Notes: generated by a model from the sequence alone, not told the origin. DNA of 42,225 nt from an uncultured Lactobacillus sp. (GCF_902491705.1 NZ_CABUIW010000013.1:1-42225), one strand, 5' to 3'. Positions 25,173 to 30,552 are shown, counted from the first letter of the stretch. Numbers and translations: made by a program.

Positions 25173-25191
25173 GAGGTGCCAGTTTCACCTC
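25173..25191 (-). ncRNA. Short hairpin GAGGTG/CACCTC
   Basis: Six-base perfect arms with a seven-base loop, 22 bases before the tRNA-like gene's 3' end on the map. Read leftward it runs into ACTCGTTTTATG, a weak T-run; it could be a 3' processing or attenuation hairpin. Confidence 0.35.
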
Positions 25192-25212
25192 CAGATATAC
25201 ATTGCCTGCCAA

Positions 25213-25286
25213 TGCTGATGGACGGCCTCGAACCGTCTTTAACTTACGGATTAAAAGTCAATAGTCTGCCAGCTAACTACATCAGC
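25213..25286 (-). tRNA. tRNA-Lys (UUU)-like gene, possibly degenerate
   Basis: On the minus strand a seven-base acceptor GCTGATG pairs perfectly with CATCAGC, followed by discriminator A. The T arm is perfect (GACGG, TTCGAGG, CCGTC). The D arm has GTT/GAC with a GG-bearing loop. The anticodon loop CTTTTAA has U33, anticodon UUU and A37. Weak points are one mismatch and one wobble in the anticodon stem (ATTGA against TCCGT) and an eight-base variable loop. No CCA is encoded. It may supply Lys-AAA decoding or be a decaying copy. Confidence 0.6.
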
Positions 25287-25396
25287 GTAATCAGAACGAA
25301 TTAATCATCGCACCCGGTCGTAGTTTTCCGCCTACTCCTGTAACGGTGTTACTGTCCTGATAGTTGTAATCTTCTAGCCGTTGAGTTAGATTACGC
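25286..25396. repeat. 8-bp inverted repeat enclosing 95 bp of hairpins
   Basis: GCGTAATC (25286-25293) and GATTACGC (25389-25396) are perfect complements. Inside, on the minus strand, CTCAACGGCTAGA resembles a tRNA D loop and GTAAC-ACC-GTTAC is a perfect hairpin. The right-hand tRNA-like gene abuts it directly. A tRNA T-loop is lacking, so I do not call a tRNA. Confidence 0.4.
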
Positions 25397-25553
25397 ACTC
25401 TTTTGCTGATAACAGCACGGCTACCGTGAGACTAGCAGAGCCGGCTATTTATAACTGTAAATAATCTCTTATTTAGAAAGGAGTAATTCATTTGACATTC
25501 ATTTCAAGAACCAAGGTTTCACCAAAACATAAGTCTATATTACTAGTCTCAAC

Positions 25554-25599
25554 GTGAATTATGGGACTCGAACCCATCCGTCGGCCGGTTCCGATTCAC
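25554..25599 (-). ncRNA. tRNA T-arm mini-fold lacking D and anticodon arms
   Basis: On the minus strand ATGGG-TTCGAGT-CCCAT is a perfect tRNA T arm. It is framed by GTGAAT and ATTCAC, a six-base acceptor-like stem, with only about 16 bases between the 5' strand and the T arm. It is either a deleted tRNA or a tRNA-like minihelix. Confidence 0.4.
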
Positions 25600-25744
25600 A
25601 CACGCTTAACATAGATCCCGAGTTGTGATTATGTACTCGTCTATCCTGTAAGCCAGAGTTCATTTATTTCGAGTAGTTTAAGGACGTGCCCAGGTCACAG
25701 CGTATTTGTGTAATTGTGTTCTCATGTAATTATCGAACAATACC

Positions 25745-25774
25745 ATAATACGGCTGTTTTTCAGGTAAAACCGG
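25745..25774 (-). promoter_or_regulatory. Candidate late promoter
   Basis: Read leftward, TATTAT (25745-25750) could be a -10 box. The -35 position (about 25768-25773) has no consensus and is occupied by the nearest CCGG repeat, as expected for a promoter that needs an activator bound there. It directs transcription into the packaging and structural genes. Confidence 0.4.
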
Positions 25775-25816
25775 TCAAATACCGGCAGATTCCGGACAAA
25801 AACCGGCAAAAACCGG
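25771..25816 (-). promoter_or_regulatory. Five helically phased CCGG repeats, candidate late-activator site
   Basis: CCGG starts at 25771, 25782, 25792, 25803 and 25813, spacings 11, 10, 11 and 10, an average of 10.5 bp. On the minus strand the units read TTGnCCGGTTT with small changes. All five face the same side of the helix. They lie between the stop of the ArpU-type regulator and the start of the late region, so that regulator is the natural candidate to bind them. Confidence 0.65.
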
Positions 25817-25822
25817 ACAACT

Positions 25823-26269
25823 TCACTTAAAGATGCGGACTGAAGCATTAGGACACATTAGCGCACCCTCCCACAACGCTTGTTTTTGCAATCGCCTATA
25901 CTGCCTATCGTCCATATAGGCGTTGTAGTGTTCGTTAATGTAATTCATCGTTCTAATTGCTGACCAGCCCTTAATGAAGCGATGAAGCAAAATGTCGCCT
26001 AAAATCTCCTCGTCCTCCCCAACCGTCATCAGATTTTTGCAGCAGTTAATTCGCTCTTGACATTGATATTCAGCTTCAGCGTGATTGACATATCTCTGGT
26101 CTGGTTCATGAGGCGTCCCATCGTTCGGTTGTTCGTCCATGCTTAGTGACTTAACCCCAGGAAAGTTTTGCATTGCTTTAAGCTTGTACTTCTTCCACTC
26201 TTTCAGATACTTCTTAAATGCTTCCTTTGTGGCTTCTTTATCCAAATTACCAAATACGCTGTCAACCAC
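25823..26269 (-). CDS. ArpU-family late transcription regulator
   Basis: A 148-residue protein of the ArpU/RinA-like group that switches on packaging, head, tail and lysis genes in Firmicutes phages. The last 60 residues contain the helical GDILLHRFIKGWSAIRTMNY and MDDRQYRRLQKQALWEGAL, a sigma-4-like helix-turn-helix typical of the family. The start is GTG with AGGGGTG six bases upstream. On the minus strand TTGAGA and TATTAT, 18 bp apart, form a possible own promoter (about 26291-26325). It ends 7 bp before the CCGG array. Confidence 0.82.
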   Translation of the reverse strand: MVDSVFGNLDKEATKEAFKKYLKEWKKYKLKAMQNFPGVKSLSMDEQPNDGTPHEPDQRYVNHAEAEYQCQERINCCKNLMTVGEDEEILGDILLHRFIKGWSAIRTMNYINEHYNAYMDDRQYRRLQKQALWEGALMCPNASVRIFK

Positions 26270-26290
26270 GCTCTACACCCCTGTCACTTG

Positions 26291-26349
26291 TGATATAATA
26301 GATTTGCTTTAATTTATATCTCAAGGGCGCTCCGTGTGAGCGTCTTTTT
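26291..26349 (+). promoter_or_regulatory. Extended -10 promoter followed at once by a terminator
   Basis: TGATATAAT (26291-26299) is a perfect extended -10 box on the plus strand. GGCGCTC and GAGCGTC (26326-26344, one wobble) then form a hairpin followed by five T. A transcript of only about 45 nt would result. It may be a small RNA or a leader attenuator, or the hairpin may simply insulate the toxin-antitoxin genes. Confidence 0.5.
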
Positions 26350-26351
26350 GT

Positions 26352-26380
26352 TTGTATTGTTTATCCTTATTTGATACTAT
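26352..26380 (+). promoter_or_regulatory. Promoter of the DinJ/PemK-like module
   Basis: TTGTAT (26352-26357) and TACTAT (26375-26380) are 17 bp apart on the plus strand, 33 bp before the antitoxin ATG. The module is thus transcribed independently and against the surrounding genes. Confidence 0.6.
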
Positions 26381-26412
26381 ATGGGTACAATATGAGTAAG
26401 GAGTGAGTGAAA

Positions 26413-26688
26413 ATGACACAAGCAACTAAGAAACGAGTTCAAGCTCAAATGGATAGTTCCCTTGCAGATGAGGGTAACGCCATTCTAGATCGCCTTGGTA
26501 TGACACAAAGTTCTGCAATCACAATGTTCTATACTCGGTTAGTTGCCAAGGGCGGTTTACCGTTCTCTACTGAACTTACCGAACGAGAAAAGAATGAATT
26601 AGCCATTCAGCAATTAACAGCCGATCTACCTGTTACTGAATTAGATACTCCAGAAAAGATTAAGGAATGGGCCGACAAAGATGACTAA
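26413..26688 (+). CDS. RelB/DinJ-family antitoxin
   Basis: A 91-residue antitoxin. KKRVQAQMDSSLADEGNAIL and LGMTQSSAITMFYTRLV are the ribbon-helix-helix of DinJ/RelB proteins; FSTELTEREK and TPEKIKEWADKDD form the toxin-binding end. The ATG nine bases from AGGAG is preferred over the GTG two codons earlier. It overlaps the following toxin gene by 8 bp, the antitoxin-first order expected. It lies on the plus strand inside a minus-strand region, marking it as an acquired cassette. Confidence 0.88.
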   Translation: MTQATKKRVQAQMDSSLADEGNAILDRLGMTQSSAITMFYTRLVAKGGLPFSTELTEREKNELAIQQLTADLPVTELDTPEKIKEWADKDD

Positions 26689-27016
26689 AAATATTGCAAC
26701 AGCCTATGTTAGGTTCATTCAGACAGCCGGTAGTAAACGCCGTCCAGTCTTTATAATTCGAGAAACCGAAGACCAGATTGTCTTCTTCAACATCACTACT
26801 AAGTATCAAAATAAGTCAGATTACGTGAAGCAATGGTATTTTGAAATAGAGGACTATAAGCCAACAGGATTAAATAAACATTCCTGGATTGATACCTTTA
26901 AGCCTTATGCAATTTCTAAGAAATCACCAAATAAGATTAAATATATTGGTGAGCTTAGTGATAGTGATACTAGTAGGCTTGTTAATTTCTTACGAAAAAT
27001 TAAATCAAAACGCTAA
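26681..27016 (+). CDS. PemK/MazF-like toxin paired with DinJ-type antitoxin
   Basis: A 111-residue protein. GSKRRPVFIIRETEDQIVFF and ITTKYQNKSDYVKQWYFEI, then GLNKHSWIDTFKPYAI, follow the order of the PemK/MazF fold (RRPV strand, an ITS/ITT turn, GLxKxSW). It is not a typical RelE/YafQ toxin, which would be the usual partner of a DinJ antitoxin. The overlap with the antitoxin makes a toxin role likely. It should be an mRNA interferase. The C-terminus is Lys-rich. A strong terminator follows. Confidence 0.72.
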   Translation: MTKNIATAYVRFIQTAGSKRRPVFIIRETEDQIVFFNITTKYQNKSDYVKQWYFEIEDYKPTGLNKHSWIDTFKPYAISKKSPNKIKYIGELSDSDTSRLVNFLRKIKSKR

Positions 27017-27023
27017 TTATTTT

Positions 27024-27059
27024 TCGGTGCAATTTCAGTTGATTTTGCACTGATTTTTT
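27024..27059 (+). terminator. Terminator of the DinJ/PemK-like module
   Basis: TCGGTGCAA and TTGCACTGA pair (one wobble) around a 12-base loop, followed by TTTTTTA. It lies 8 bp after the toxin stop. Confidence 0.85.
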
Positions 27060-27062
27060 ATT

Positions 27063-27251
27063 TTAATTTGCTTCGCTATCATCTCTGATTATTTCAACAA
27101 CGTGGCTCGTATTAATCATCAAATCTTCACCGTACTGGATCCAAACATCTTCATGTTTAGGTTTATCTGGTATTTTATTAGATATTTCTTTGAGTTTTGC
27201 TCCTGGAACTAATTGTTCCAAACCATTATCAAAATAAAATCTAACGCCCAT
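27063..27251 (-). CDS. Small early protein, unknown
   Basis: A 62-residue protein, MGVRFYFDNGLEQLVPGAKL at the start and NTSHVVEIIRDD near the end. No motif recognised; the beta-rich pattern (FYFDNG, VWIQYGEDLMI) suggests a small barrel. AAAGGA lies nine bases before the ATG, and the start overlaps the preceding 39-residue gene by 11 bp. It is the last gene of the early operon, ending 3 bp past the toxin-antitoxin terminator. Confidence 0.65.
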   Translation of the reverse strand: MGVRFYFDNGLEQLVPGAKLKEISNKIPDKPKHEDVWIQYGEDLMINTSHVVEIIRDDSEAN

Positions 27252-27360
27252 GACGCTTCATCCTTTCGTGTGTGCTGTCTACTTTAATCGTCGTTACCAC
27301 TCCCAGCACAAAGCCAAGAGCGCCAGTAACGGTTATTGCTAGTAAATCGTAAATGCTCAT
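27241..27360 (-). CDS. 39-residue single-span membrane peptide
   Basis: MSIYDLLAITVTGALGFVLG opens a peptide with one hydrophobic span (residues 4-25) and a basic tail ending KRHGR. GAGG is six bases before the ATG, and the ATG overlaps the preceding stop as ATGA, so the gene is in the operon. Function unknown. Confidence 0.6.
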   Translation of the reverse strand: MSIYDLLAITVTGALGFVLGVVTTIKVDSTHERMKRHGR

Positions 27361-27596
27361 TTTCTACCTCTCAAATACTTCAACTCGTAATCGACTGCTT
27401 CCGGATAATTAGGACAAAGCCAACTGACAAATGAGCGCCAATACAATATTCTTGGAGGCCAACCAATTGATCTGGACACCTGACGCCATCTTTTTTTGTT
27501 GGAAAAGCATCTGACCTTAAAGCTAGCCTTACGCTCTGCTGTATACATCTTCCCTGCGTTAACAGCATCAGGGTGCCGTTTTCGTTGTCTACTCAT
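27357..27596 (-). CDS. Small basic protein, unknown
   Basis: A 79-residue basic protein starting MSRQRKRHPDAVNAGKMYTA with RCFSNKKRWRQVSRSIGWPP in the centre and four or more Trp. ATGA overlaps join it to both neighbours, and GAGGTG lies upstream, so this frame is preferred over another open frame across the same bases. No domain recognised. Confidence 0.6.
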   Translation of the reverse strand: MSRQRKRHPDAVNAGKMYTAERKASFKVRCFSNKKRWRQVSRSIGWPPRILYWRSFVSWLCPNYPEAVDYELKYLRGRK

Positions 27597-28054
27597 CTTC
27601 CTTTCACCTCTTCAATCTTTGCCTTATTCCAGTCGATAGCGATGTCGTCACGCTGCTTAAACGAGTCAATATCTTGCTTACTAAACTGTGTTCTAGTATC
27701 GTCAAATGGATCAAGATCATCAGTGTAAATGCAACCATCATCATCCAAATTCAAATATCCAACATCGGCAGGAAAGACCTGCACAGTGTATTTCTTTTCA
27801 GGGAAACGTTCTTTAACAGGGGTTGCTTTTAGTTTAGCAACCGCAGTAATAACTGTTATAAGTTTATTTGGTTCTAAATCAAGATATTTCCAGTTATAAC
27901 CAATATTTAAGTCTTCTTGATGAGGATTTATACTTAAAAACCAGTCGCCATAATAATTATTTCCTGAAGAATAAATATCAATTCTCATGTTTCTTCGTTT
28001 TACATAAGCAACTCGATTAACTATTCCCATAAATTCATCAATCTTCATTTTCAT
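27593..28054 (-). CDS. Early-region protein, unknown
   Basis: A protein of 153 residues from the ATG at 28052-28054; a second ATG two codons later (opening MKIDEFMGIVNRVAYVKR) may be used instead. It is a mixed alpha/beta protein with GDWFLSINPHQEDLNIGYNW and a C-terminal acidic stretch (DDDGCIYTDDLDPFDD). AGGAG lies four bases before the first and ten before the second ATG. Lactobacillus phages have related hypothetical proteins in the same early cluster, but I cannot assign a role. Confidence 0.65.
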   Translation of the reverse strand: MKMKIDEFMGIVNRVAYVKRRNMRIDIYSSGNNYYGDWFLSINPHQEDLNIGYNWKYLDLEPNKLITVITAVAKLKATPVKERFPEKKYTVQVFPADVGYLNLDDDGCIYTDDLDPFDDTRTQFSKQDIDSFKQRDDIAIDWNKAKIEEVKGR

Positions 28055-28061
28055 CAATCTC

Positions 28062-28445
28062 CTAAAATGGCGGTTTTTCATATGTTGACTTAACGTGTTT
28101 TAGAATACCGTCAACATACTTGTATTCGTGGAATGTTGGATGTGATTCTCCAAAGTGCCAATAGTAGGCGCTCAAAGGCTTCTCTCCCGGCATTAAATCT
28201 GTTTCCCAGCCATAAAGATTAGGTTTAATTTCGTACCATTCACCTTTTGGATAATCTTTACCTACTGGAAACCAGCGATAAGCGCAATAATAGTTACCAG
28301 AATATTCACCATTTACGTCAGGTTCACGACTGCCTGCCGGCCAAATTTTTTTAGTTGGTCGAGATCCATACCACTCGCCGTCAATATTTTTCACGATCTT
28401 GTGAGGAGTGGCTTTGTAACCTCTAATCGTCTTTGGATATATCAT
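28062..28445 (-). CDS. Early-region protein rich in Trp/Tyr, unknown
   Basis: A 127-residue protein, MIYPKTIRGYKATPHKIVKN at the start. It has 17 or more aromatic residues and repeated G-W/Y pairs (NIDGEWYGSR, GEYSGNYYCAYRWF, YPKGEWYEI). The start is the ATG seven bases from GAGGGGTGG. No cysteine pairs, no membrane segment. The pattern suggests a small beta structure. Function unknown. Confidence 0.6.
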   Translation of the reverse strand: MIYPKTIRGYKATPHKIVKNIDGEWYGSRPTKKIWPAGSREPDVNGEYSGNYYCAYRWFPVGKDYPKGEWYEIKPNLYGWETDLMPGEKPLSAYYWHFGESHPTFHEYKYVDGILKHVKSTYEKPPF

Positions 28446-28447
28446 TC

Positions 28448-28597
28448 TTACCACCCCTCATGCATCTTTCCGGCAATAAACGCTAATACGACAATTAATC
28501 CGCTAGGTATCAACGTCCAGCCTCCCACAACGCTCATGGTCACAATCACGATTAACGTAATCGCAAACCACAGAAACGCATATAATACACTATCCAT
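28448..28597 (-). CDS. 49-residue membrane protein
   Basis: MDSVLYAFLWFAITLIVIVT then a second hydrophobic stretch (LIPSGLIVVLAFIAG) makes a two-span hairpin with a short HEGW end. It overlaps the upstream regulator gene by 8 bp and ends just before the next start (TAAG-ATG). GGAG lies 11 bases before the ATG. Function unknown. Confidence 0.55.
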   Translation of the reverse strand: MDSVLYAFLWFAITLIVIVTMSVVGGWTLIPSGLIVVLAFIAGKMHEGW

Positions 28598-28790
28598 CTT
28601 CTCTATCACTCCTAAATTTATCTAAGCTAACGCCAAGTGCATCAGCTATCTTGCAAACATTGCTGAAACTTGGCTCATGACCATTTTTATAATTTTGCAA
28701 AGTATTCTGACTAAGTCCCGTTATTTTTGACAAACGGTATGCCGACATTCCCTGCTTATCCATTTCATCTTTTATCTTTTTCCACAACAT
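28590..28790 (-). CDS. XRE-family helix-turn-helix regulator
   Basis: A 66-residue Cro/CI-type DNA-binding protein. MSAYRLSKITGLSQNTLQNY is the two helices of the motif, followed by PSFSNVCKIADALGVSLDKF, the standard closing helices. I start at the ATG at 28788-28790 (LWKKIKDEMDKQG) because an earlier ATG has no ribosome site. It lies divergent from the plus-strand gene at 28908, with both promoters overlapping, so it probably regulates that gene and/or itself. Confidence 0.82.
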   Translation of the reverse strand: MLWKKIKDEMDKQGMSAYRLSKITGLSQNTLQNYKNGHEPSFSNVCKIADALGVSLDKFRSDREDG

Positions 28791-28806
28791 CTTGTGCCAT
28801 CTCCAC

Positions 28807-28834
28807 TTGTTATTCATAAATATAGTAGTATAAT
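28807..28834 (+). promoter_or_regulatory. Divergent promoter region
   Basis: On the plus strand TTGTTA (28807-28812) and TATAAT (28829-28834) are 16 bp apart. On the minus strand TATACT (28827-28832) overlaps the same -10 box, with a weak TTATTA upstream. Face-to-face overlapping promoters make a switch between the HTH gene and the plus-strand gene likely. Confidence 0.5.
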
Positions 28835-28907
28835 TACTTTCGCAATTAATAATAAAACTCCTTCTGAATAATTAATTGCTAATTTAACTAGAAGTGAGGT
28901 GAACTGT

Positions 28908-29204
28908 ATGGATGATTTAACTCGTAAACTTCAACAAATGAGTAACGGTGCTCAAAGACTTCAGCAAAAACACAGTATCAGTTTCAGCGAAGTTTTCACT
29001 GACGAATTCGTCCGAAAATATACTGAATTCAAAACAATGAACGACTTCTTTAATAGTGCTGGAATTCATAGTACTGAAGAGTTTGAAGCATACCCAGACG
29101 AAAAGTTAAATAAATTTGTATCCAAGCATACACAATTCAACAACTTTCAAAGTATGTTCAATGAAGCTACTACCTCTTACATTGGCCATCAACTTGGCTT
29201 TTAA
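28908..29204 (+). CDS. Orphan plus-strand protein of a widespread Firmicutes small-protein type
   Basis: A 98-residue protein beginning MDDLTRKLQQMSNGAQRLQQ and ending SYIGHQLGF. The layout (N-terminal coiled coil, a SFSEVFTDEFVRKYTEFK block, then FNNFQSMFNEATTSYIGHQLGF) matches a hypothetical family I have seen widely in Firmicutes chromosomes and phages, with no known function. The ATG is six bases from GAGGTG. It is opposite to the early operon and overlaps its next gene tail-to-tail by 35 bp. Regulation by the divergent XRE protein is likely. Confidence 0.7.
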   Translation: MDDLTRKLQQMSNGAQRLQQKHSISFSEVFTDEFVRKYTEFKTMNDFFNSAGIHSTEEFEAYPDEKLNKFVSKHTQFNNFQSMFNEATTSYIGHQLGF

Positions 29205-29328
29205 GTTTTAATTTGAAATCATTGATTTCTTCAAAGGTCTCATTAAGCTGTTCAAGCTGTTTTTTAGCAGTATCGAGCAGCTTTTTTAATTCATCTGCAT
29301 TTTCTATTTCTAATCGAAAATTCCTCAT
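29170..29328 (-). CDS. 52-residue coiled-coil protein
   Basis: MRNFRLEIENADELKKLLDT is followed by KQLEQLNETFEEIND, a heptad-like acidic/basic helix, ending VDGQCKR. The second of two ATGs, seven bases from GAGG, is used; it overlaps the previous stop. Its 3' end runs antisense into the plus-strand gene 28908-29204. Function unknown. Confidence 0.6.
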   Translation of the reverse strand: MRNFRLEIENADELKKLLDTAKKQLEQLNETFEEINDFKLKLKSQVDGQCKR

Positions 29329-29624
29329 CATTCAACCTCACTCGCTTTCACTTCAGTTATCCGCTTTGAAGTATGTTCCAACTCCAATGTATAAGTGTTT
29401 TGGAGATGATTTACTTCTAAAACATGGTAATATTTGCCGTGATATTTAACCCGGCCACCAAACAAGTATCCTGTTTTTTGAGTACCAGGTTTTAATATTA
29501 TTTCCGGTTTATCCCACCAAGCATGTCCATTCCAGCTTTTTTTAGCCAAACTTTTGACACGTCCATAAGAAGACACTTGATATTTTCCTTTATATCCTTC
29601 GATATCACGCCATTCTTCTTTCAT
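29328..29624 (-). CDS. NUMOD4-containing small protein (homing endonuclease remnant or chimera)
   Basis: A 98-residue protein. Residues 1-35 are a NUMOD4 motif (EEWRDIEGYKGKYQVSSYGR), which in HNH homing endonucleases precedes the nuclease. The HNH part is absent: after ILKPGTQKTGYLF it changes to GRVKYHGKYYHVLEVNHLQN and ends KRITEVKASEVE, a beta-rich tail unlike HNH. So it is either a truncated endonuclease or a fusion of NUMOD4 to a resident phage gene. AAGGAG is seven bases before the ATG. It overlaps the VRR-NUC gene by 4 bp. Confidence 0.7.
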   Translation of the reverse strand: MKEEWRDIEGYKGKYQVSSYGRVKSLAKKSWNGHAWWDKPEIILKPGTQKTGYLFGGRVKYHGKYYHVLEVNHLQNTYTLELEHTSKRITEVKASEVE

Positions 29625-29980
29625 ACATGTTCTCCTTTCCAATCTAGATAACCGTAGCCCACTAAACCTTTTTCGGCGGTCACCAGCGCATCTTTTACTG
29701 ATCTAGCACAACAATGTATGATTTTTCTTTTCATTAACATTTTGTGAAATTGAATTTGGTCTTGTCGAAGTTTCCCATGTTCATTTTTTACTTCTACATA
29801 ACCCACGCGACCATCACTCCATCGAAAAAAGTAAAGGTCCGGGTGACCACTTGGCACACCGGCCGAGAAGAACCTCCCGTCGGCTGTTCTAACGTTACCG
29901 ACGTTCACTCGGAACACTGTGCACTTATGCTGCGACAGTGCTACCCGAATGTCATTTTGAATTTTGTGTTCGCTAGTCAT
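29621..29980 (-). CDS. VRR-NUC domain nuclease
   Basis: A 119-residue PD-(D/E)XK nuclease made of a stand-alone VRR-NUC domain. Landmarks: EHKIQNDIRVALSQHKC, VFRVNVGNV, GVPSGHPDLYFF with Asp48, YVEVKNEHGKLR with Glu63 and Lys65, and the QDQIQFH helix. Stand-alone viral VRR-NUC proteins resemble Holliday-junction resolvases and act in recombination or replication. It belongs to the replication block. Confidence 0.9.
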   Translation of the reverse strand: MTSEHKIQNDIRVALSQHKCTVFRVNVGNVRTADGRFFSAGVPSGHPDLYFFRWSDGRVGYVEVKNEHGKLRQDQIQFHKMLMKRKIIHCCARSVKDALVTAEKGLVGYGYLDWKGEHV

Positions 29981-30158
29981 ACGGATTTATCCACTCCTCA
30001 CATAACTTACAAACCTCAGTTAATACGTCCGGGTCTGGGTACAGCGTTGTAATTGTGATTGAACGTCGTCGACCATACTTATTAGTCGACACATGAATAC
30101 CATTGCCATCCGCATCTAACTTAAACAGTCGATAATAGAGTTCCGCGTTGTTCATCAT
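29973..30158 (-). CDS. Small early protein, unknown
   Basis: A 61-residue protein starting MMNNAELYYRLFKLDADGNG with KYGRRRSITITTLYPDPDVL in the centre. ATGA overlap with the preceding gene and 8-bp overlap with the nuclease gene show operon membership. Ribosome site weak, so coupling probably drives translation. No domain recognised. Confidence 0.6.
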   Translation of the reverse strand: MMNNAELYYRLFKLDADGNGIHVSTNKYGRRRSITITTLYPDPDVLTEVCKLCEEWINPYD

Positions 30159-30334
30159 TGAATATCAACTTCTTCCACGCTGTCTACTGCTTTAACAGGA
30201 ATGATTACCCGGTTGTTCTTTCTCGTATGACCGAGTAAGTAATTACATCCAATGTCACGTAAAGCTCGTTGTATTTCCTGGTAACTTCCCTTAAAGAAAT
30301 AGGTGTTACCGCCAATTGTGTTAATTCTTATCAT
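30155..30334 (-). CDS. Small early protein, unknown
   Basis: A 59-residue protein, MIRINTIGGNTYFFKGSYQE at the start and VIIPVKAVDSVEEVDIQ at the end. Mixed beta-alpha-beta appearance. The ATG has only a weak GGTG nearby; a strong AAAGGAGG lies about 30 bases further upstream without a usual start codon at the right distance. It is the first gene after the non-coding region beyond the VapE-like helicase. Confidence 0.6.
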   Translation of the reverse strand: MIRINTIGGNTYFFKGSYQEIQRALRDIGCNYLLGHTRKNNRVIIPVKAVDSVEEVDIQ

Positions 30335-30552
30335 TTTGAATACACCACGAATATAGTAGTGTAACCCTCCTTTCGCTTACTCGCCCAAGGGATTAGTTCA
30401 CTGAATACATGAATACAGTTAATTTCAACTTTCTATAGCACTATATAGTACTTATATATATTTATTTTTTATTATTAAAATAGTGTAGTAGTGTATTCAT
30501 ATACTCATAAACATTGATATAACGGGATTTATGTGAATACACTTAATGTGAT
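30335..30552. other. AT-rich non-coding segment with GAATACA iterons, possible replication origin
   Basis: About 218 bp without a gene, following the primase and helicase genes. GAATACA occurs at 30338, 30403, 30411 and 30535, and inverted at 30492. AGTGTATTC (30490-30498) and GAATACACT (30535-30543) form a 9-bp inverted repeat. Between them lie AT-rich tracts and a near-palindromic AGCACTATATAGTACT. Iterons, dyad and AT-rich DNA next to replication genes are the marks of a phage origin. Confidence 0.45.

Larger units (their letters stand above)
24977..25822. other. Long non-coding, hairpin-rich region after the late promoter
   Basis: About 850 bp with no convincing gene on either strand. 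Read leftward it holds, in order: five CCGG repeats, a possible late promoter, a tRNA T-arm mini-fold, hairpins CACGG/CCGTG and GCTG/CAGC (about 25405-25425), a GTAAC/GTTAC hairpin inside an 8-bp inverted repeat, a tRNA-Lys-like gene, a GAGGTG/CACCTC hairpin and a 63-base extended hairpin. Base composition is more GC-rich than its flanks. It is probably the transcribed leader of the late operon. Confidence 0.65.

Noticed and set aside
25054..25212. Open frame of 52 codons on the minus strand (TTG start, AGNVYLEVKLAPHSFYAF near its start)
   Set aside because: The peptide looks protein-like, but it lacks a Shine-Dalgarno, runs through two strong hairpins and begins at the tRNA-like gene. Worth a homology search; if conserved, the non-coding reading of this part would change.
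25286..25396. A long-variable-arm tRNA between GCGTAATC and GATTACGC
   Set aside because: Acceptor-like arms and a D-loop-like segment are present, but no T loop precedes the 3' arm and no anticodon stem forms.
25492..25557. Plus-strand 21-codon ORF with AGGAG eight bases before TTG
   Set aside because: Too short, not hydrophobic like a type I toxin, no promoter seen.
25573..25680. Minus-strand 36-codon ORF ending in a WVRVP-type sequence
   Set aside because: Its end is a translation of the tRNA T arm, a common source of false small ORFs, and no Shine-Dalgarno precedes its ATG.
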